Shown here piece after piece: positions 26,042 to 34,819 of a DNA stretch of 64,000 bases (its first letter is position 1; each line of letters starts with the position of its first letter). The notes below the pieces were generated by a model. The model was not told the DNA's origin. It saw nothing but the letters and a program-made list of their open reading frames with translations, and did no database searches. Both the position numbers and the translations under genes were made by a program. The stretch lies in contig NZ_JXRP01000018.1 of the NCBI RefSeq assembly GCF_000829435.1, forward strand, positions 496,001 to 560,000. The letters are read 5' to 3'. Source of the stretch: Jeotgalibacillus soli. GTDB lineage: Bacteria; Bacillota; Bacilli; Bacillales; Jeotgalibacillaceae.

Positions 26042-26056
26042 TCATATAGAGATAGT

Positions 26057-26087
26057 AAAAAGGAGTTCCTTATGGAAGCTCCTTTTT
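26057..26087 (+). terminator. Intrinsic terminator
   Basis: AAAAGGAG (26057-26064) with inner TTCC pairs with GGAA and CTCCTTTT (26079-26086), followed by T. Confidence 0.8.
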
Positions 26088-26163
26088 ATGTTATGCTCAA
26101 TAGTATGGACGGTTATTATAGAACGATCATGCATAATGTATGAAAAAAGGAGCGTGAAGAAAT

Positions 26164-27528
26164 TTGGGCAATGCGTTTAATCAAGAAGAAATGAATAAAC
26201 TAACAGCTGAAAATCCACTTATCAATGAATTAGTCTCCACACAAGAATTATTTTGGATGAATCCAAGCTATAAACATTTTCAGCAAGGCATTAAACAGGC
26301 TCCGCTTGGGGAAAAGGATATCATTGAAGCAGAAAACCGATTGCTGCGATTTGCACCTTATATTAAAAAAGCATTTCCCGAAACAAAAGAGATGAATGGA
26401 ATCATCGAGTCTCCCATAAAAGAGATACAAGCGTTGCAGCAACATCTGGAAGAAATGTACAGTGAAAAATTATATGGTAAATGGCTGCTTAAATGTGATC
26501 ATGATCTCCCAATATCAGGATCAATCAAAGCTAGGGGTGGAATTTACGAGGTGCTCAAGCATGCAGAAGAACTAGCTGTGCAGTACGGCTTACTTGGGAT
26601 AGAGGATGACTATTCTCTTTTGGACAGCAAAAGGTTTAAGGAATTCTATTCCAAGTATGCCATCTCGGTTGGTTCAACAGGTAACCTTGGACTAAGTATC
26701 GGCATTATCGGCGCAAAATTAGGATTTAAGGTAACTGTTCATATGTCAGCTGACGCTAAAAAGTGGAAAAAAGAATTACTTCGCAGTAAAGGTGTAAACG
26801 TTGTTGAATATGAATCTGATTATAGTAAAGCAGTGAATCAAGGGAGAATCGAGTCGGAAAAAGACCCTCTTTGTTATTTCATCGATGATGAAAATTCTCA
26901 GCATTTATTTGTTGGATATGCTGTGGCTGCTTTACGTTTAAAAAATCAGCTAGAGTCATTGAAAATAAAAGTAGATTCGGACCATCCATTGTTCGTATAT
27001 CTGCCGTGCGGTGTGGGAGGAGGACCTGGTGGAGTTGCGTTTGGGCTGAAACTGATCTATGAAGATCATGTACATGCTTTTTTTGCAGAGCCTACTCATT
27101 CTCCGGGCATGCTATTAGGTATGTTAACAGGACTACACGATAAAATTTCTGTTCAAGATATTGGGATTGATAATATTACGGCTGCAGATGGGCTTGCTGT
27201 TGGGAGACCATCCGGTTTCGTTGGGAAAACCATGGAGCATTTTTTAAGCGGCTGCTTTACTGTAAGTGATCACAGTTTATATAAATTATTGTATAAAATG
27301 GCAGTGAAAGAGAACATTTTCTTAGAACCATCAGCATTGGCAGGTGTCTTTGGTCCTGTTCAGTTGTTTAAAACAACAGAAGGAAAAGAATATATTCAAT
27401 ATCAGAAACTTCAACACAGAATGAAGAACGCAACTCATATTGTATGGGCTACAGGGGGAGGTATGGTTCCAAAGGCAGAGATGGAAGAGTATATGAAAGC
27501 AGGATTTTCAGAAATGGAAAAAATGTAA
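26164..27528 (+). CDS. dsdA: D-serine ammonia-lyase (D-serine dehydratase)
   Basis: The 454-residue protein is a fold-type II PLP enzyme that converts D-serine to pyruvate and ammonia. The PLP lysine is in SGSIKARGG (about residue 120), the phosphate-binding loop in [11 protein letters not shown] (about residues 169-179), and the glycine-rich loop CGVGGGPGG is near residue 283. The length fits DsdA. TTG 26164 follows AAAAGGAG at a long spacing. It is monocistronic; no DsdC-type regulator or D-serine transporter is adjacent, so it may serve detoxification of D-serine from cell-wall turnover. Confidence 0.93.
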   Translation: MGNAFNQEEMNKLTAENPLINELVSTQELFWMNPSYKHFQQGIKQAPLGEKDIIEAENRLLRFAPYIKKAFPETKEMNGIIESPIKEIQALQQHLEEMYSEKLYGKWLLKCDHDLPISGSIKARGGIYEVLKHAEELAVQYGLLGIEDDYSLLDSKRFKEFYSKYAISVGSTGNLGLSIGIIGAKLGFKVTVHMSADAKKWKKELLRSKGVNVVEYESDYSKAVNQGRIESEKDPLCYFIDDENSQHLFVGYAVAALRLKNQLESLKIKVDSDHPLFVYLPCGVGGGPGGVAFGLKLIYEDHVHAFFAEPTHSPGMLLGMLTGLHDKISVQDIGIDNITAADGLAVGRPSGFVGKTMEHFLSGCFTVSDHSLYKLLYKMAVKENIFLEPSALAGVFGPVQLFKTTEGKEYIQYQKLQHRMKNATHIVWATGGGMVPKAEMEEYMKAGFSEMEKM

Positions 27529-27606
27529 TCGTTAATCATGAGTGACAACCTTTCAAAGCTTTCTCAAGAAGTATTGAATAAAACAAACCTAAACGGAAAA
27601 TTGACT

Positions 27607-27635
27607 TTGACAGTTATTAAATGAAGGACTATATT
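27607..27635 (+). promoter_or_regulatory. Sigma-A promoter for tatA
   Basis: A consensus TTGACA (27607-27612) and TATATT (27630-27635) are separated by 17 bases, 88 bases upstream of the tatA start. Confidence 0.7.
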
Positions 27636-27723
27636 TATTTTAGTTATTGAATGAACAATACGGTATGTATTCATTATTTGCTAATTTTATGAACTACAGA
27701 TAGAAATTCGAGGAGGGACTAAC

Positions 27724-27879
27724 ATGGTTGGACCTGGTAGTATGGTGTTAATTGGTGCTGTAGCATTATTGATTTTTGGACCTAAGAAGCTTCCCGAAAT
27801 TGGACGTGCAGCAGGAGAAACATTAAAAGAATTTAAAAAGTCTACAAAAAACATTCTAGAAGACGACGATAAAAAATAA
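27724..27879 (+). CDS. tatA: Sec-independent translocase protein TatA
   Basis: The 51-residue protein has a short N-terminal membrane helix ([14 protein letters not shown]), the hinge [11 protein letters not shown] (about residues 19-28) and an amphipathic helix with a charged tail ([14 protein letters not shown]). This is the pore-forming subunit of the twin-arginine system that exports folded proteins. No tatC is adjacent, as for the lone tatAc gene of B. subtilis. AGGAGGG precedes the ATG. Confidence 0.93.
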   Translation: MVGPGSMVLIGAVALLIFGPKKLPEIGRAAGETLKEFKKSTKNILEDDDKK

Positions 27880-27887
27880 TTTAATAA

Positions 27888-27924
27888 AAGAAGCTCCCAT
27901 TTTTTAAAGGGAGCTTCTTCTTTT
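27888..27924. terminator. Bidirectional terminator between tatA and the permease
   Basis: AAGAAGCTCCC (27888-27898) pairs with GGGAGCTTCTT (27909-27919), with A- and T-rich flanks on both sides. Confidence 0.9.
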
Positions 27925-27941
27925 ATTTAATCTATTCATTT

Positions 27942-29339
27942 CTAAGATTTTATTAACTTTGATCGAACAAGAACCGGGTATATAATAATTCCAACAAAAA
28001 ATAATCCAATTCCTAATGTAAAGGTTGTCCAATCGGCTGTACCTGATTTTATAACCCACACAGAATATAGAAATGCGAGCACTGCAACAAAGCCGTGCAA
28101 GATTCGTGATTTTTCACCGAGCTTATATGTTTCCCCTTTCATGACCAGCTTTATAAGAAAACAAGCCGATATTAAATAAGGGATTAAATATGCGAGAGTA
28201 GCAGATGTCGTTAAAAATGTATAGGCTTCGCTTATGGTCCCAGAAATCGTTGAAAAAATAAAAATTTGAGACATCATATTTGTAACGGCAAGTGCTCTGA
28301 CAGGACTCCCTTTTTTATTTGTTTTTGCAAAATAAGCGGGAAAGATGCCTGACTTAGCTGCTTGGTAAGGAACTTCTGAGCTTAGCAAGATCCATCCAAT
28401 AGTCGAACCGAATAAAGAGATAATGGCTAAAAGGGCCATAATTGTTGCACCAGTGTCGCCGATCATGACAGAAAGTGCATCTACAAAAGGCTTATCTGAT
28501 GATTTCAATATTTCTTGAGGAAGTACTCCCATAATAAGCAGTGTAATTGCCATATAAATAAAGATTGCAATCAGGAGGCCAATCACTGTAGCTCGGCTGA
28601 CATCACGCTGAGATTTAGCACGACCGGATAAAATAACAGCAGATTCGATACCTACAAATGCCCACAATGTTGAGATCGCAGCCAAATTGATTTGACTGGA
28701 CAGGCTATGGGAGCTGCCTTCGCTGTCTATAATAGGTGTATAAAAATCACCGACGATTGAAAGTTCAAAAACAAACAAAGTAGCGACAATGAATAACATA
28801 AATCCAATGACCTTAGATACTGTAGCAATGAAATTCAACTTGCCGGCACTTCTCATATTCGTTATTAGAATTAAATGAGTACCCCATAATAAAAGACTGC
28901 ACACAAAAAACGTGACAACACGACCTAGTCCAATATCCTGTGATCCAATTGAAAAGAGAGTGTTCTCGCTGCTCATGATTGGAAAGAAGGCAGATAAATA
29001 TCCTGCAAAGCTTGTAATAATGGCAACATTGCTAATCCAATTGGCTACCCAATATCCCCAAACCATTGAGAATCCAGCTGTATTCCCAATCTTAGGAGCA
29101 TCAAACAGGGCTTGTGCATAGCTTTGAGGACCTGCCTTCAACTCAGGCTTGCGTTTGGATAATGTACCAAACACCAATGCAATCATTAATACCCCAAAGC
29201 CGGTTACAAGCCATGCGATGGTAACTCCCAAAGGACTAGCCAGCTGAGCTAATGTGCTAGGTAGCATAAATATACCAGATCCTACCATGTTGCCGACTAC
29301 AATAGCAGTCAAAAGCCAAAATCCCCATTTTTTATCCAT
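27942..29339 (-). CDS. yvsH: Lysine-riboswitch-controlled amino acid permease (YvsH-like)
   Basis: The 465-residue APC-family transporter has about twelve membrane helices. The APC signature GNMVGSGIFMLP is near the N-terminus (about residues 13-24), and the C-terminal part matches basic amino acid/polyamine antiporters. It is preceded by an L-box riboswitch and terminator, as is B. subtilis yvsH, which supports lysine (or lysine/ornithine exchange) as substrate. The true start is ATG 29339, which follows TAGGAGG; an open frame extending to 29507 runs through the riboswitch and is not coding. High lysine should terminate transcription upstream, giving induction on lysine limitation. Confidence 0.9.
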   Translation of the reverse strand: MDKKWGFWLLTAIVVGNMVGSGIFMLPSTLAQLASPLGVTIAWLVTGFGVLMIALVFGTLSKRKPELKAGPQSYAQALFDAPKIGNTAGFSMVWGYWVANWISNVAIITSFAGYLSAFFPIMSSENTLFSIGSQDIGLGRVVTFFVCSLLLWGTHLILITNMRSAGKLNFIATVSKVIGFMLFIVATLFVFELSIVGDFYTPIIDSEGSSHSLSSQINLAAISTLWAFVGIESAVILSGRAKSQRDVSRATVIGLLIAIFIYMAITLLIMGVLPQEILKSSDKPFVDALSVMIGDTGATIMALLAIISLFGSTIGWILLSSEVPYQAAKSGIFPAYFAKTNKKGSPVRALAVTNMMSQIFIFSTISGTISEAYTFLTTSATLAYLIPYLISACFLIKLVMKGETYKLGEKSRILHGFVAVLAFLYSVWVIKSGTADWTTFTLGIGLFFVGIIIYPVLVRSKLIKS

Positions 29340-29362
29340 AATTAAATTCCTCCTAATAAAAA

Positions 29363-29390
29363 AAAACGCAAAGAAAAATCTTTGCGTTTT
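29363..29390 (-). terminator. Expression-platform terminator of the lysine riboswitch
   Basis: AAAACGCAAAG pairs with CTTTGCGTTTT and on the minus strand is followed by a long T-run, ending 24 bases before the permease start codon. Confidence 0.9.
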
Positions 29391-29420
29391 AAAAGCATGC
29401 CAAATCCGCAAACTACCTCT

Positions 29421-29594
29421 AAAATAGCTCTCCACAGAATATTTCTGTGACAGTTTTACACCTGTTAGATGCAAACCCAGTATGGAAAGATAATGTGGAT
29501 CTTTCATACTTCGGCAGTTATTCCTTTTGACAAACCGTCATAAACTCCATAAAGTCTCTGGTTAGCTACTCTTAATAACTGCAACCTCTACCTC
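29421..29594 (-). promoter_or_regulatory. L-box (lysine) riboswitch aptamer
   Basis: On the minus strand the aptamer begins GAGGTAGAGGTTGCAG, contains AGAGTAGC, GCCGAAGTATG and CTGGGTTTGC, and ends AACTGTCACAG ... TGTGGAGAGCTATTTT. These are conserved blocks of the lysine riboswitch in the correct order. The P1 stem joins GAGGTAG (29594-29588) to CTATTTT (29427-29421). A terminator hairpin follows. It should stop transcription of the permease when lysine is bound. Confidence 0.93.
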
Positions 29595-29642
29595 ATCGAG
29601 ATAGCAATGAGGATTTATATAGTAAAATAATATAATAATGAG

Positions 29643-29670
29643 ATTATCAAAAAATAAACAGTGCTGTCAA
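29643..29670 (-). promoter_or_regulatory. Sigma-A promoter of the riboswitch-permease transcript
   Basis: On the minus strand TTGACA (29670-29665) and GATAAT (29648-29643) are 16 bases apart and lie about 40 bases upstream of the aptamer. Confidence 0.8.
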
Positions 29671-30023
29671 TGCTTGAGAAATATGATTCAATAGTAAAAT
29701 AACATGAAAAATTCTAAATTTTTACTGGTTTTATGACTAATTGATCCATTCTTTATTCTTCTGGATGAAAATTTTATTAAAAGGTAATTATATATAAAAA
29801 AAGAGAGAAAATTGTAATAGATATAGAATTCTAGCGTTTTTTTTGTATTAAGTAAATAATAAGCATGAAAGAGATAGAGTTAATTAAGTATCATTAAAAG
29901 CGGTTACATTGAAATGTAAAAATGAAACAATTGACAAACCATATCCAGAGGACTAAAATCATTTTGATTAATAGTTAACTTACTTAATTATTTATATACT
30001 AAATATTTTTTGGGGAGGAGAAA
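29671..30023. other. AT-rich intergenic stretch between divergent transcripts
   Basis: No gene. The repeated motif TTAACTTACTTAATTA (29975-29990) just upstream of the MarR gene could hold an autoregulatory MarR site, but no clean palindrome stands out. GGGGAGGAG lies before the ATG at 30024. Confidence 0.4.
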
Positions 30024-30464
30024 ATGGAACGTACAGAATTGATTACTCATTTTGCAGAAACATTTAGACATTTGACCAAAGATGTCCGTACGGATTTGAC
30101 TGTACTTTTTGAAGGACTGATTCCTTTTAATGAATTTTTAGTTCTGCAGGTGGTAGCAGAAAGAAAAAGACTGAAGGTTTCAGAAATTGCTGATGAGCTT
30201 AATGTAACGAAAAGTTTTATTACGCTGGTATCAGAAAAATTAATTAATAAAAAACTAATCACGAGAGAGCGGGTAGAAAAAGATCGGCGAATTGTCATGC
30301 TCGTCATCACACGTGAAGGAAATTCTCTTGTAGAGGAAATGAATGAAATGAAAACTACGTATTTTTTAAAAAGGCTAGAGGGGATTTCAAATGATGAAAT
30401 CATCCAAATAAATGATTTATTCAAAAAAATTATATTGAATAATTCAAGTTCATCATCAGAATGA
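30024..30464 (+). CDS. MarR family transcriptional regulator
   Basis: The 146-residue protein is a winged-helix dimer. The recognition region LKVSEIADELNVTKSFITLVSEKLINKKLI and the wing with the conserved D-R sequence (EKDRRIVMLVITREG) are typical of MarR. It starts 10 bases before the downstream MFS efflux gene and almost certainly represses the pair, responding to a small ligand pumped by that transporter. The ligand is unknown. Confidence 0.9.
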   Translation: MERTELITHFAETFRHLTKDVRTDLTVLFEGLIPFNEFLVLQVVAERKRLKVSEIADELNVTKSFITLVSEKLINKKLITRERVEKDRRIVMLVITREGNSLVEEMNEMKTTYFLKRLEGISNDEIIQINDLFKKIILNNSSSSSE

Positions 30465-30474
30465 GGGGTATAAA

Positions 30475-32103
30475 ATGGAACATTTAAGTCCGAAGGAAAA
30501 AATTGCGATTATGATCGCGATTATTGGTGCTATGTTTTTTGCGGCAGTCAACCAAACCATAGTCGGAAATGCACTGCCGGTCATTATTTCTGATTTAGGC
30601 GGATTGGATCTCTATAGCTGGGTATTTACGATCTACATGTTAACAAGTGCCATTACGACCATACTGGCAGGTAAGCTCTCTGATATTTATGGACGTAAAC
30701 CATTTTTAATTATTGGTATAATCATCTTTTCAATTGGCGCATTTTTAGCAGGGACATCTACAACTATTATACAGATGATCACTTATCGGGGCATCCAGGG
30801 ATTGGGAGCTGGCTTTATCATGTCTGCGGCCTTTACCGCTGTAGGCGACTTATTTGCACCGCGAGAAAGAGGGAAATGGCAGGGAGCAATGAGTGCTGTT
30901 TTCGGTATATCTAGTGTATTCGGACCGACTTTAGGAGGATATATTGTCGATAACTATGAGTGGAAATGGGTTTTTTGGGTTTTTCTTCCTCTGGGAATTA
31001 TTGCGCTGGGTTTAATATGGAAGTTGTTCCCGTCTAGTGTTAAGCGTGAAGGTGAAAAAATTGATTATCTCGGCTCACTCTTTTTGATGAGCACAATCGT
31101 GACAGCCCTTCTTGGATTTTCTTGGGCGGGAACAAAATATGATTGGGGTTCTGCAGAAATTTTAGTATTGTTTGCAGCTTCGATTTTATCACTGTGTATA
31201 TTTGTTGCAGTTGAAAGAAAAGCAAAAAGTCCAATTTTACCTTTGCATCTTTTTAAAAACGGGATCTTTACTATTTCAAATATCATTGGATTTGTCATCG
31301 GAGTGTCTATGTTTGGCGGAGTGATGTATGTGCCTTTTTATATTCAAGGTGTGTTAGGCTTTTCTGCCACGCATTCCAGTTTTCTTACGATGTCAATGAC
31401 ACTTGGTCTTGTCGCTGCAAGTGCACTGGGAGGTCAATTAATTTCCAAGACAGGGAAATATAAACTGCAAGCTATTATTGGACTATCGATTTCTGCCTTC
31501 GGATTGTTTTTACTTTCGCAGATGGGAATTAATACTTCTCAGTTTTCGTTAGTATTGTATTTAATTTTAGTTGGATTTGGATTAGGAATTGGGATGACAG
31601 TGTTTACCTTAACCGTTCAAAATGCGGTTGACCAAAGTTATTTAGGAGTAGCTACAGCATCGTCACAACTATTCCGTTCAATAGGGGGTACAGTTGGAGT
31701 AGCCATTATGGGGACTTTATTAAATACGCGGATGGCTGATCGAATGGAGTCATTTCCAGCACCAGATTCTAGTGTATCTCCAGAAATAATGGATTCACTG
31801 CAATCCTTGCAGAATCCTCATCTTTTGTTAGATCACAGACAGCTTGATCAAATTGTTAAAACGATTCCAAGTGAGGCACTTCCACTATTTCAAGAGACGT
31901 TTGAACATTTAAAAGTGGCCTTAACCTACGCTTTATCAGGTGTCTTTTTATTTGTGACAGTGGTCATGGTCGTTGGTATATTTCTTGCCTTTTTCTTAAA
32001 GGAAGTCCCGCTTCGCAGTGCAAGTCTAAGTACTAAAGAAAATGAAAAAAACAATTCAGAAGCCAAAGCTGATATAGATCAGTCATTGCATCAGCAGCAC
32101 TAA
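30475..32103 (+). CDS. MFS drug efflux transporter, DHA2 (14-helix) family
   Basis: The 542-residue protein has the DHA2 pattern: about fourteen membrane helices, motif A-like GKLSDIYGRKPF (about residues 65-76), the helix-1 motif FFAAVNQTIVGNALPVI and the motif C-like SSVFGPTLGGYIV. Proton-driven export of cationic or hydrophobic drugs is usual for the family. It is co-transcribed with the MarR regulator 10 bases upstream, AGGGGTA serving as ribosome binding site. A long terminator follows. Confidence 0.9.
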   Translation: MEHLSPKEKIAIMIAIIGAMFFAAVNQTIVGNALPVIISDLGGLDLYSWVFTIYMLTSAITTILAGKLSDIYGRKPFLIIGIIIFSIGAFLAGTSTTIIQMITYRGIQGLGAGFIMSAAFTAVGDLFAPRERGKWQGAMSAVFGISSVFGPTLGGYIVDNYEWKWVFWVFLPLGIIALGLIWKLFPSSVKREGEKIDYLGSLFLMSTIVTALLGFSWAGTKYDWGSAEILVLFAASILSLCIFVAVERKAKSPILPLHLFKNGIFTISNIIGFVIGVSMFGGVMYVPFYIQGVLGFSATHSSFLTMSMTLGLVAASALGGQLISKTGKYKLQAIIGLSISAFGLFLLSQMGINTSQFSLVLYLILVGFGLGIGMTVFTLTVQNAVDQSYLGVATASSQLFRSIGGTVGVAIMGTLLNTRMADRMESFPAPDSSVSPEIMDSLQSLQNPHLLLDHRQLDQIVKTIPSEALPLFQETFEHLKVALTYALSGVFLFVTVVMVVGIFLAFFLKEVPLRSASLSTKENEKNNSEAKADIDQSLHQQH

Positions 32104-32111
32104 TTAAACAG

Positions 32112-32146
32112 AAAAAGCGACTGGTAAATGGATCCAGTCGCTTTTT
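32112..32146. terminator. Bidirectional terminator
   Basis: AAAAAGCGACTGG (32112-32124) pairs with CCAGTCGCTTTTT (32134-32146). It separates the efflux gene from the convergent GntR regulator. Confidence 0.93.
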
Positions 32147-32170
32147 GTTGTTTTAGAATCCTTGGATCAC

Positions 32171-32830
32171 TCAGTTGATTTTGTCCTCTTGACGGATTTT
32201 TTCCCAGACAAAATGCATATGTACCTTAAATGCTTTAATACATTTTTCAACATCTCGATCATACATGGCATCTAAGATCGGCTTGTGAAGTTCAGCAATT
32301 TCCTCGAGTTTATCAAAGTAAATTTGGCTTGTTAAGTACCAAATACGATCTGATACAGCGGTTAAATCCTCCCAAACCTGATACATAAATTCATGGTCAG
32401 CCAACTTGTAAATATAATTATGAAAGGCATTGTCTGTTTCTCGAACCCTTTCAAGATCATTATTTTTACCAGCTGTGAGCATGTAGTGATATAGACTTGA
32501 TAATTCTTTTAAATCGTCATCTGTCAGGTTTTGTAATGCTCTTTGGATAGCTAAAGGCTCCATCACTTCACGGAAGCTATAGATTTCCTCTACATCCTTC
32601 TTCGAAAAGTTGGATACAAATGACCCTTTATGGCGGTAGTGAACAACAAAGCCTTCTATTCGGAGGCGGGATAAGGCTTCACGAACAGGAGCCTGGCTCA
32701 CACTATATTGCTTTGCAACCTCCATCTCAATAAGCCGATCACCCGGTTTTAATTCACCTTTTATAATGGCATCCTTTAATAGATCACATATCTGATCAGC
32801 TAATGAATCATTTCTAACTAATCTCCCCAT
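32171..32830 (-). CDS. GntR/FCD family regulator, left copy
   Basis: This protein of about 219 residues has an N-terminal GntR winged helix (DSLADQICDLLKDAIIKGEL, 20 residues; YSVSQAPVREALSRL) and an FCD ligand-binding domain with metal-site residues in DNAFHNYIYKLADHEF and ELHKPILDAM. It is divergent from the etf genes, with a TTATCGATAA-type palindrome in the shared region. A close paralogue lies at the far end of the catabolic island (52553). ATG 32830 is chosen over 32836 because the AGAGGAG site is too close to the latter. It is the likely regulator of the island, probably a repressor relieved by a carboxylate. Confidence 0.9.
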   Translation of the reverse strand: MGRLVRNDSLADQICDLLKDAIIKGELKPGDRLIEMEVAKQYSVSQAPVREALSRLRIEGFVVHYRHKGSFVSNFSKKDVEEIYSFREVMEPLAIQRALQNLTDDDLKELSSLYHYMLTAGKNNDLERVRETDNAFHNYIYKLADHEFMYQVWEDLTAVSDRIWYLTSQIYFDKLEEIAELHKPILDAMYDRDVEKCIKAFKVHMHFVWEKIRQEDKIN

Positions 32831-32927
32831 GAGCATAACTCCTCTGCATTAGCCAATAATCGTCTATATATAGTGTAGCTAAAAAAACCTAGATAATCAA
32901 TTTAGGACATTAATTCGGATATTTTTT

Positions 32928-32977
32928 TTGACAATTCAAAATATGGTTGATAATATAGATTATATATTATCGATAAT
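32928..32977 (+). promoter_or_regulatory. etf operon promoter with island palindrome
   Basis: TTGACA (32928-32933) and TAATAT (32951-32956) are spaced by 17 bases. The palindrome ATTATCGATAAT (32966-32977) begins nine bases after the -10, at the expected start site. This position fits repression. Confidence 0.75.
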
Positions 32978-33019
32978 GTAAATCGATGTTAAATCACAAT
33001 GGTTGAAGGGAGCAGAGGG

Positions 33020-33793
33020 ATGAATATATATGTAGTGATGAAAAGAACGTTTGACACCGAGGAAAAAATCGTAATTAAAAATGGTGTGATTGAAGAAGGC
33101 GATGCAAAATACATTATCAATCCGTATGATGAATATGCAATTGAAGAAGCAATTCTCTTAAAAGAAAAGCACGATGGTGAAATTACTGTTGTTACTGTAG
33201 GAGGAGAAGATGCGGAAAAAGAACTGCGTACTGCATTAGCTATGGGGGCAGACAAGGCTTTTTTGCTGAATACAGAGGATGATCTTGAGGATGGGGATGA
33301 ATATACAACGGCAAAGGTGTTAGCTCATTTCTTTAAGAAAAATGAGTTTGATATTATCCTAGCGGGCAATGTAGCAATTGACGGGGGTTCTGGTCAAGTA
33401 GGTCCACGATTAGCTGAACTTCTTGATATCTCCTATGTAACTACGATAACAAAAATGGAGATAGATGGTCAAAAAGTGACGATTGAACGAGATGTTGAAG
33501 GAGATGTAGAGGTAATTGAAACATCACTTCCAATACTAGTTACAGCACAGCAGGGATTAAATGAACCGCGCTATCCTTCATTGCCGGGCATTATGAAAGC
33601 TAAGAAAAAGCCATTGGAAGAGCTCGAGCTTGATGATCTTGATCTTGATAAAGAGGACGTAGAAGCAAAATCCAAGGTTGTGGAAATATATCTTCCCCCG
33701 AAAAAAGAAGCAGGTAAAGTGCTAGAAGGTGAAGTGCAGGATCAAGTAAAAGAGTTAGTTAATCTATTAAAAACGGACGCAAAAGTAATTTAA
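33020..33793 (+). CDS. etfB: Electron transfer flavoprotein beta subunit
   Basis: The 257-residue protein has the ETF-beta signature: NPYDEYAIEEA (about residues 33-43), TVGGEDAEKELRTALAMGADKA and the AGNVAIDGGSGQVGPRLAELL nucleotide-binding segment (20-21 residues long, about 112-132). With EtfA it carries electrons from acyl-CoA dehydrogenases to the membrane. ATG 33020 is used because AAGGGAG lies seven bases upstream, whereas the in-frame ATG at 32999 has none. It is the first gene of etfB-etfA-oxidoreductase under the island palindrome. Confidence 0.95.
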   Translation: MNIYVVMKRTFDTEEKIVIKNGVIEEGDAKYIINPYDEYAIEEAILLKEKHDGEITVVTVGGEDAEKELRTALAMGADKAFLLNTEDDLEDGDEYTTAKVLAHFFKKNEFDIILAGNVAIDGGSGQVGPRLAELLDISYVTTITKMEIDGQKVTIERDVEGDVEVIETSLPILVTAQQGLNEPRYPSLPGIMKAKKKPLEELELDDLDLDKEDVEAKSKVVEIYLPPKKEAGKVLEGEVQDQVKELVNLLKTDAKVI

Positions 33794-33808
33794 TGGAGGA
33801 GTGATCAC

Positions 33809-34786
33809 ATGGGACGAAAAGTATTAGTACTCGGTGAGGTTCGGGACGGAGCCATTCGTCATGTTTCATTTGAAGCGATTGCTGCAGGAAAAGTGATTGC
33901 TGAAGGTGGAGAAGTCATTGGTGTTCTTTTTGGTGAAAGCGTAAACAATTTAGCGGGTGAAATGGTTGCCTACGGAGCCGATCGTGTTTTAACAGTGGAA
34001 AATGAGAAATTAAAAAATTACTCTTCAGATGGCTTTACACAGGCAATGACGGCTGTTATTGATCAAGAAAGCCCTGAAGGAATAGTTCTTGGACATACAG
34101 CACAGGGGAAGGATCTTGCCCCGCGTCTTGCGAGCAAGCTTGATTCAGGCCTTGTATCAGATGCTGTTGATGTGAATAATGAAAACGGAAATATCCTGTT
34201 CACTCGTCCTATTTATTCCGGAAAAGCGTTTGAGAAGAAAATGATCACGGATGGCTTGGTTCTTGCAACAATTCGACCGAACAACGTTCCGGCCCTCGCG
34301 AAGGATGAATCCCGCGCTGGTGATGTTCAACCAATAGAAGTAGATATAAAAGACTTACGAACAGTGATTAAAGAAATCGTTCGTAAAACAGCTGGCGGAG
34401 TCGATCTTTCAGAAGCAAAAGTAATTGTGGCCGGCGGTCGAGGTGTGAAGAGTGCTGATGGCTTTAAGGTGCTTGAAGAGCTTGCAGAACTTCTTGGTGG
34501 AGCAGTTGGTGCATCACGTGGTGCCTGTGATGCTGATTACTGTGATTACTCTCTACAAATTGGTCAAACAGGAAAAGTAGTGACACCGGATCTTTACATA
34601 GCGTGTGGAATTTCAGGTGCAATCCAGCATTTGGCAGGGATGTCGAATTCCAAAATTCTTGTTGCGATTAATAAGGATCCTGAAGCAAATATCTTTAAGG
34701 TAGCAGACTATGGGATCATAGGAGACTTATTTGAAGTACTACCTTTATTCATAGAGGAAATAAAAAGGGAATTAGTAAAAGCATAA
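33809..34786 (+). CDS. etfA: Electron transfer flavoprotein alpha subunit
   Basis: The 325-residue protein has an N-terminal ETF domain and the C-terminal FAD-binding domain with VAGGRGVKSADGF (about residues 208-220), GASRGACDA and the QIGQTGKVVTPDLYIACGISGAIQH signature. It binds FAD and accepts electrons from acyl-CoA dehydrogenase-type flavoproteins. It follows etfB by 15 bases with GGAGGAGTGA before the ATG, and the membrane oxidoreductase follows by 33 bases. In the island its likely partner is the acyl-CoA dehydrogenase-like protein at 45137. Confidence 0.95.
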   Translation: MGRKVLVLGEVRDGAIRHVSFEAIAAGKVIAEGGEVIGVLFGESVNNLAGEMVAYGADRVLTVENEKLKNYSSDGFTQAMTAVIDQESPEGIVLGHTAQGKDLAPRLASKLDSGLVSDAVDVNNENGNILFTRPIYSGKAFEKKMITDGLVLATIRPNNVPALAKDESRAGDVQPIEVDIKDLRTVIKEIVRKTAGGVDLSEAKVIVAGGRGVKSADGFKVLEELAELLGGAVGASRGACDADYCDYSLQIGQTGKVVTPDLYIACGISGAIQHLAGMSNSKILVAINKDPEANIFKVADYGIIGDLFEVLPLFIEEIKRELVKA

Positions 34787-34819
34787 GAGCTATAATTATG
34801 CGGTTAGGAGAATGAAAAG

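Noticed and set aside
29340-29507. N-terminal extension of the permease frame
   Set aside because: It runs through the riboswitch terminator and aptamer; the ATG at 29339 has a proper AGGAGG site.
32880-32965. A second palindrome for the left GntR gene
   Set aside because: Only an imperfect AATAATCGTCTAT-like sequence is present near its start; the shared site at 32966 explains control better.
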